Source: Cycas panzhihuaensis
Taxonomy: Eukaryota > Cycadophyta
Direction of reading: 5' to 3'
Assembly (NCBI GenBank): GCA_023213395.1
Contig: CM041465.1
Location: 116,877,741-116,941,740, forward strand
DNA length: 64,000 nucleotides
The notes beneath the pieces were generated by a model. It ran no database searches and was not told the origin of the DNA. It saw only the letters and a list, made by a program, of their open reading frames with translations. This document shows positions 60,271 through 64,000 of this stretch, in pieces. Made by a program: the position numbers and the translations under genes. The number at the start of each line of letters is the position of its first letter. Within the stretch, counting starts at the first letter, position 1.

Positions 60271-60690
60271 ATTTCCATGGCATTGCATATCTTCACCGAT
60301 GGGTGTAGTAGGAGAAATCGAGGATCTTCTGCTTCTACTTAGGTGGTTTATGACTAATCAGGAAGTCCCCTCATTTATATGGGGTTTTTCATACCTAGGG
60401 TGACCAATAATGAAGCTAAATATCTTGTTATTATAGAAGCCTTGTCAGGTGTTTCTTACTTTTACCTTGGACCTATTACTATATATGCTAACTTTTAGGT
60501 TGTAGTTTATCAATTGGTTAGGATGTACTAGGTCCACTCCTCATAACTCCTTCTTTTGCATCATCAACCCTCATCACTGTTGTCCCTTTTTACTTCAGTG
60601 ACCATTCAGTATGTACCTCGTTATTTTAATCTCGAAGCTGATGCTCTCATTTCATCGATCCTTGATGATTATTTCAGTTGACTTTCCTCT
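60270..60690 (+). pseudogene. Element F Tat-type (archaeal-like) RNase H
   Basis: Reads IFTDGCSRRNRGSSAS (first catalytic Asp), YMGFFIPRVTNNEAKYLVII (the TNNEAEY motif with catalytic Glu), GPITIYANF and QLVRMY, and QYVPRYFNLEADALISSIL (the VPRxxNxxADALA end with the last Asp). The TNNEAEYEALI and VPR-N-ADALA motifs mark the second RNase H carried by Tat-lineage elements. The third Asp (usually GDSQL) is lost. Internal stops are present. Confidence 0.75.
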
Positions 60691-60709
60691 TCTTAGCTAA
60701 GCTCACCTC

Positions 60710-62510
60710 CACTCTAGAATGAGTATAAACTACCACTTCATAATGAGTATAAACTATTAGTTTGGGAAGACTATAGATTGGGGTAGTTTAAAGATTATGG
60801 TAATAGGTATGAGCTTGAAATGAGGTACGTGAAAGGGCTAGACTCATGTGGGAATATTAGGCCATGGAAGATCTTGACAGGGGGCAAGTTCCTAAAAGCT
60901 TCTTGCCCTTAGAAGGAGCTAATGAGAAATCTAGTATACTCAAATAGCTAGTTGTTTATTAAGTGAGATTAGTTTCATTTAGTAAACAACTCACTTTCGT
61001 TATGGTATATTATGTAAATGTGGAATATATCCTATGTTTATATAATCTATCAGGAGTATGATGTGAGTTATATGGGTTTCCTTTTAAGAGATTCATAACA
61101 CTCCATCTTTTTCTTTTATAAACCTATTATTGTTTGTTAGGTAATGTGACAACAATGGTTGGAGGCTAAAATTTGACATGTTGGTAGTGCGGTTTTCCCC
61201 CCAAACCTTCCTCGGGGGGTTCCAAGGGGGGTAGGAGCCCCCTTAGCTAGGGGGGTGCAGGGGGAGATAGCCCTCGACCCAAAATTTTAGCACTGGAAAG
61301 TATATTAAATTGTAAAGAGAATTAGGGTCGTTTGCTCAAAATACCCTAGATTCTATAGTCGAGATTGGTGCCTTGGATGACCCTCTCATGTAGCCCGATT
61401 TAGGGAATTTTTTCATTATGTTGATTATGTTCAATGTATTGTGAGGAGTTAAGCGACTGGTTGTTGTTACTGTGAGCACTCTGCTATAATATTATGTACA
61501 TTTTCTCCATTTTATAACAAAAAAGATCGATACCTTCCCTGTGGATGTTTCCCTAGCACACTGTTAGGGTTTTACCATATTATATTGGGTGTACATGTGA
61601 TGCTTATCTTTCTTGTTTATTTTATTATTTTATCTCTAGTTTAAGAACTTGCATGTTAAATTTTAGTTTCGATTCCTGTAACTAGTTTCAAGAATAGTTT
61701 AGATCTTGGTGGAATTTTAAGGGTTAGGACCTTATTTTCTCAACACCATTTGTTTTAGATGGTTTTAAGTTTATAAAAATAGAATAAGTAAACCTTTCAT
61801 CTGCTCCCTTTTAATCTTTTATTTATCTTCTAGTTTTTATTAATTTTCATGATGTTATCTTTCCTAAACCATCCCTACTTTGGAATAAGTATAAACTACC
61901 ATGTATATAGCATGATAAAAAAAAAAAAGAGTATATAACTATAAAAGAAAAAAAAAAGTAAAGAAGATAAAATTTATTGCATGTTTCTTTAGAATGACAC
62001 TTAGAGCTCTCATTCACCTGTTAATGAGTCTAAACTATGGCATGAACTATACTTCAAGCCTTTTTGCTTATTGATAAGCTTAAACTATGACAGGATTCAA
62101 TTCTAAGTCTTCTTCTGCCTATTAATGAGTCTAAACTATGACAAGAACTATGCTCTAAGCTTGCCTTTACCTATTAATGATCCTAAACTATGACATGATT
62201 TAGCTTTAAACCTCCTTCCACATGTTAATGAGCTAAAACTATGATAGGATTGATGCTCTAAGGTCTTTTTACTTGTTAATGAGCTTAAACTATGATAGGG
62301 AACCCTCTGAATTTGATTATTAATGAGGATAAACTAAGATAATCGACCTTTAAAATCCCTCACCTCATTAATGAGGTTAATCTATGATGGGTTTACTCTG
62401 AAAAGTCACCTATTAATGAGCTGATAAACTATGACAACTTACCCTTTTTGCTCTAGCAAAATTTTTTTCTTATGATATATGGTTAGAGAGAGATAAACTA
62501 TGACTAGGTG
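60710..62510 (+). repeat. Degenerate repeat array with TAATGAGNNTAAACTATG core
   Basis: The phrase occurs at 60716 and 60737, near 61883, and then regularly at 62021, 62071, 62122, 62174, 62225, 62276, 62320, 62368 and 62413, a period of about 51 bp falling to about 45. It lies before the polypurine tract, in the 3' non-coding part of element F. The least decayed copies (TGAGTATAAACTACCACTT, TAAGTATAAACTACCATG) match the core of the 84-bp unit of A and B on their coding strand (GAGCCTAAACTACCAT). Confidence 0.85.
61214..61264 (+). other. G-run island in AT-rich DNA
   Basis: Contains runs of six, six, six and five G's (GGGGGGTTCCAAGGGGGG, then AGGGGGGTGCAGGGGG) around AGCCCCCTT. It could form a G-quadruplex or a GGGGG/CCCCC hairpin. 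It contrasts sharply with the surrounding AT-rich element F. Confidence 0.8.
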
Positions 62511-62559
62511 TACAATGAAGTCGCATCCAGTTTGTGGGCACTAGGTAGGTGTTTGGTGA

Positions 62560-62770
62560 TGTTAGCTACCTAGTCCTTTTGGGTAAAAGGTGAAAATAGT
62601 GATATTTTGGTAATGAATACCTAATTCTTTTGGGTAAGTTCTTAATATTGATCGATACCTAGTTCTTTTAGGTAGCTTTTTAGTGATGTCAGATACCCAA
62701 TCTTTTTGGGTAGGTTCATAGCGATTACATGCCCAGTCCTTTTGGGCAAGGCATATAAATACTGCCTTTT
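62560..62770 (+). repeat. Hairpin-forming short repeat, TACCTAGTCCTTTTGGGTA type
   Basis: Five copies near 62568, 62618, 62654, 62691 and 62731. Each is a small imperfect inverted repeat (TACCCAATCTTTTTGGGTA; TGCCCAGTCCTTTTGGGCA). In the last copy both stem sides have changed together (CCCA and TGGG extended to GCCC and GGGC), which keeps the pairing. Confidence 0.75.
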
Positions 62771-62989
62771 TGGTATTAGGAATCCAATTGTTGGGTAGAT
62801 TTTCTAGTTGGAACTTCTTTTGATCTTATTGTCGTACAGATTTTTTTTCATATTAGATTATAGAGTTGTGTTGCCTCATTATTGATGTACTTCATTTGGT
62901 TTCTATCACTATGACTGGAGTAATGACCACTTGTATTATTGCCACCTCTCACCATCCTATCTCCCTGTTTGAAATAAGAGCTTCAGGTG

Positions 62990-63002
62990 TTAAGGGGATA
63001 AA
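62990..63002 (+). other. Element F polypurine tract
   Basis: TTAAGGGGATAAA directly before the 3' LTR start at 63003; short but correctly placed. Confidence 0.55.
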
Positions 63003-64000
63003 TGTTTTACCAAAACCTGGCCTTTTGATTTGTATTTGACATGTATTGGTAAGTTTTGACATGTTTATACATAATTTCATAGAAGATGATTAATGGGTTT
63101 GCTTGATCATAGATTAGGTCATGTTTTATTGAAGCAATGTATGAATTTCAATTAATGAAGTATGATCAATGATGATATGACTTATATTTTATTATTACTA
63201 TCCACTGATGATGTAAATTATGGCATCAAAGTTTTCTTTCATGATCAATTTAACCTCATGCTTCCTTTAAAATTTATTATTTTTACATCATTTTCAATAT
63301 TTTACCTAATTTTATTATTTGCTATCTTGTTAGGCTTGTATTTAATGATTTTCACCTTATTTTGGGTTTACCTACTCATTGATAGATCCATTTTTATGAT
63401 CTAATCCTTATTTAATATTAAAATTTGATGTTTTTTAATCAAATTTTATCTCCATAGTTATAGCAGTTTTGGTGTTGCAAAAAATGTGACATGTCATATT
63501 TTTAGAGTAAAATCATGTTTTTGTAGGTGAAAAACATGACTAGTTGCATTTTTGACTATCATACAGGAAAAACTTAGGTAGTGTACTAAAATTTTACATG
63601 CTGCCACCCAGATTAAGTGGAATTTGATTCTCTCGATGCCTATAATTGCTTTGGAGTCTTTTGTGATTGTTGGTAGAGAAGCTAGTAGTGATTTTGCTAT
63701 AGTTTTGTGTGGATTTTTGGAGTTTTCTTGGAGATTTTAAAAGACTGGTACCATGAGACAAAATTTTAATTTTTTGAAGACTTTTAGGTGAAATCTTGAA
63801 GGAGTTGTAATGCTTTCTTACTGATATTCGACTATTGATGGCATAAGCTTCAATCTTTTATATTTTTATTAAGGTTTTCTACCTCAAACTTTTATTAATT
63901 TGGTAAGGTCTTTCCTATTAAGTTTCTAGCCTATTTCACAATACTTTGAAGTTGTTCTTATCTCATAAAGTTTTCTTTTCTTTAGTTGATTATTACAATG
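63003..64000 (+). repeat. Element F 3' LTR, truncated by the window edge
   Basis: 998 bases homologous to 52353 onward, with shared landmarks such as TTTGACATGTTTATRCATA and GAAGCAATGTATGAATTT. The remaining part is outside the window. Confidence 0.9.

Larger units (their letters stand above)
52353..64000 (+). mobile_element. Element F: large old Tat-like gag-protease-RNase H element
   Basis: Plus strand, more than 11.6 kb, cut by the right edge. The 5' LTR starts at 52353 and the 3' LTR at 63003 (TGTTT...ACCAAAAC); over the first 150 bases I count 11 differences, 10 of them transitions. The interior carries gag, protease, a linker and a Tat-type RNase H, then repeat arrays and a polypurine tract. 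No reverse transcriptase or integrase core was found between 59260 and 60270 or elsewhere. Gag and protease are homologous to those of A and B. In-frame stops are many. Confidence 0.85.

Overview
This window is a plant nuclear intergenic region made almost entirely of nested retrotransposons, with one small two-exon host gene. The plant call rests on element types: an L1-type LINE with a C-terminal RNase H, Ty3/gypsy and Ty1/copia elements with initiator-Met-tRNA primer sites, a Tat-type element with an extra RNase H domain, and a short GT-AG intron. I cannot name the species. No prokaryotic genes, rRNA, tRNA or CRISPR arrays were seen.

Layout. 1-8395: element A, a GC-rich LTR element on the minus strand, cut by the window edge, with a gag-protease remnant and a fused polyprotein tail. 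8722-11240: a decayed Ty1/copia element (G, plus strand). 11.2-15.2 kb: AT-rich, no recognised genes, with one long inverted repeat and one 57-bp duplication. 15872-16583: the host gene (minus strand, 199 residues). 17.2-19.3 kb: unrecognised AT-rich DNA. 19289-29393: element B, a complete relative of A with 2.5-kb LTRs and the target duplication GACCT, inserted 7 bp into the first LTR of element C. 29399-33202: rest of C, a small decayed Ty3/gypsy element holding an ~890-bp dinucleotide microsatellite. 33338-35200 and 48326-48850: element D, a decayed chromodomain-type Ty3/gypsy element split by a LINE (about 35214-48312, minus strand, 13-bp target duplication). The LINE is split in its ORF1 by element E (40658-47362, minus strand), a young Ty3/gypsy element with 1056-bp LTRs and the target duplication CAAAG. 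48.9-52.3 kb: AT-rich DNA with degenerate short repeats. 52353 to the right edge: element F, a large old Tat-like element (plus strand) with gag, protease, a Tat-type RNase H and repeat arrays before its 3' LTR.

How the parts relate. A, B and F share a recognisable gag and protease, and all three carry repeats in the 3' non-coding part around a TAAACTA core. None shows a reverse transcriptase or an integrase core. A keeps a fusion between the linker before reverse transcriptase and the C-terminal tail of integrase, so this lineage looks like an internally deleted, non-autonomous gag-protease family that depends on enzymes made elsewhere. That family, and the growth of its 84-bp repeat from one copy in A to about six in B, is the most interesting content. 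The two LTRs of B are identical over long blocks but differ by indel-rich patches at GC-rich sites, so some coding breaks in A and B could be assembly errors.
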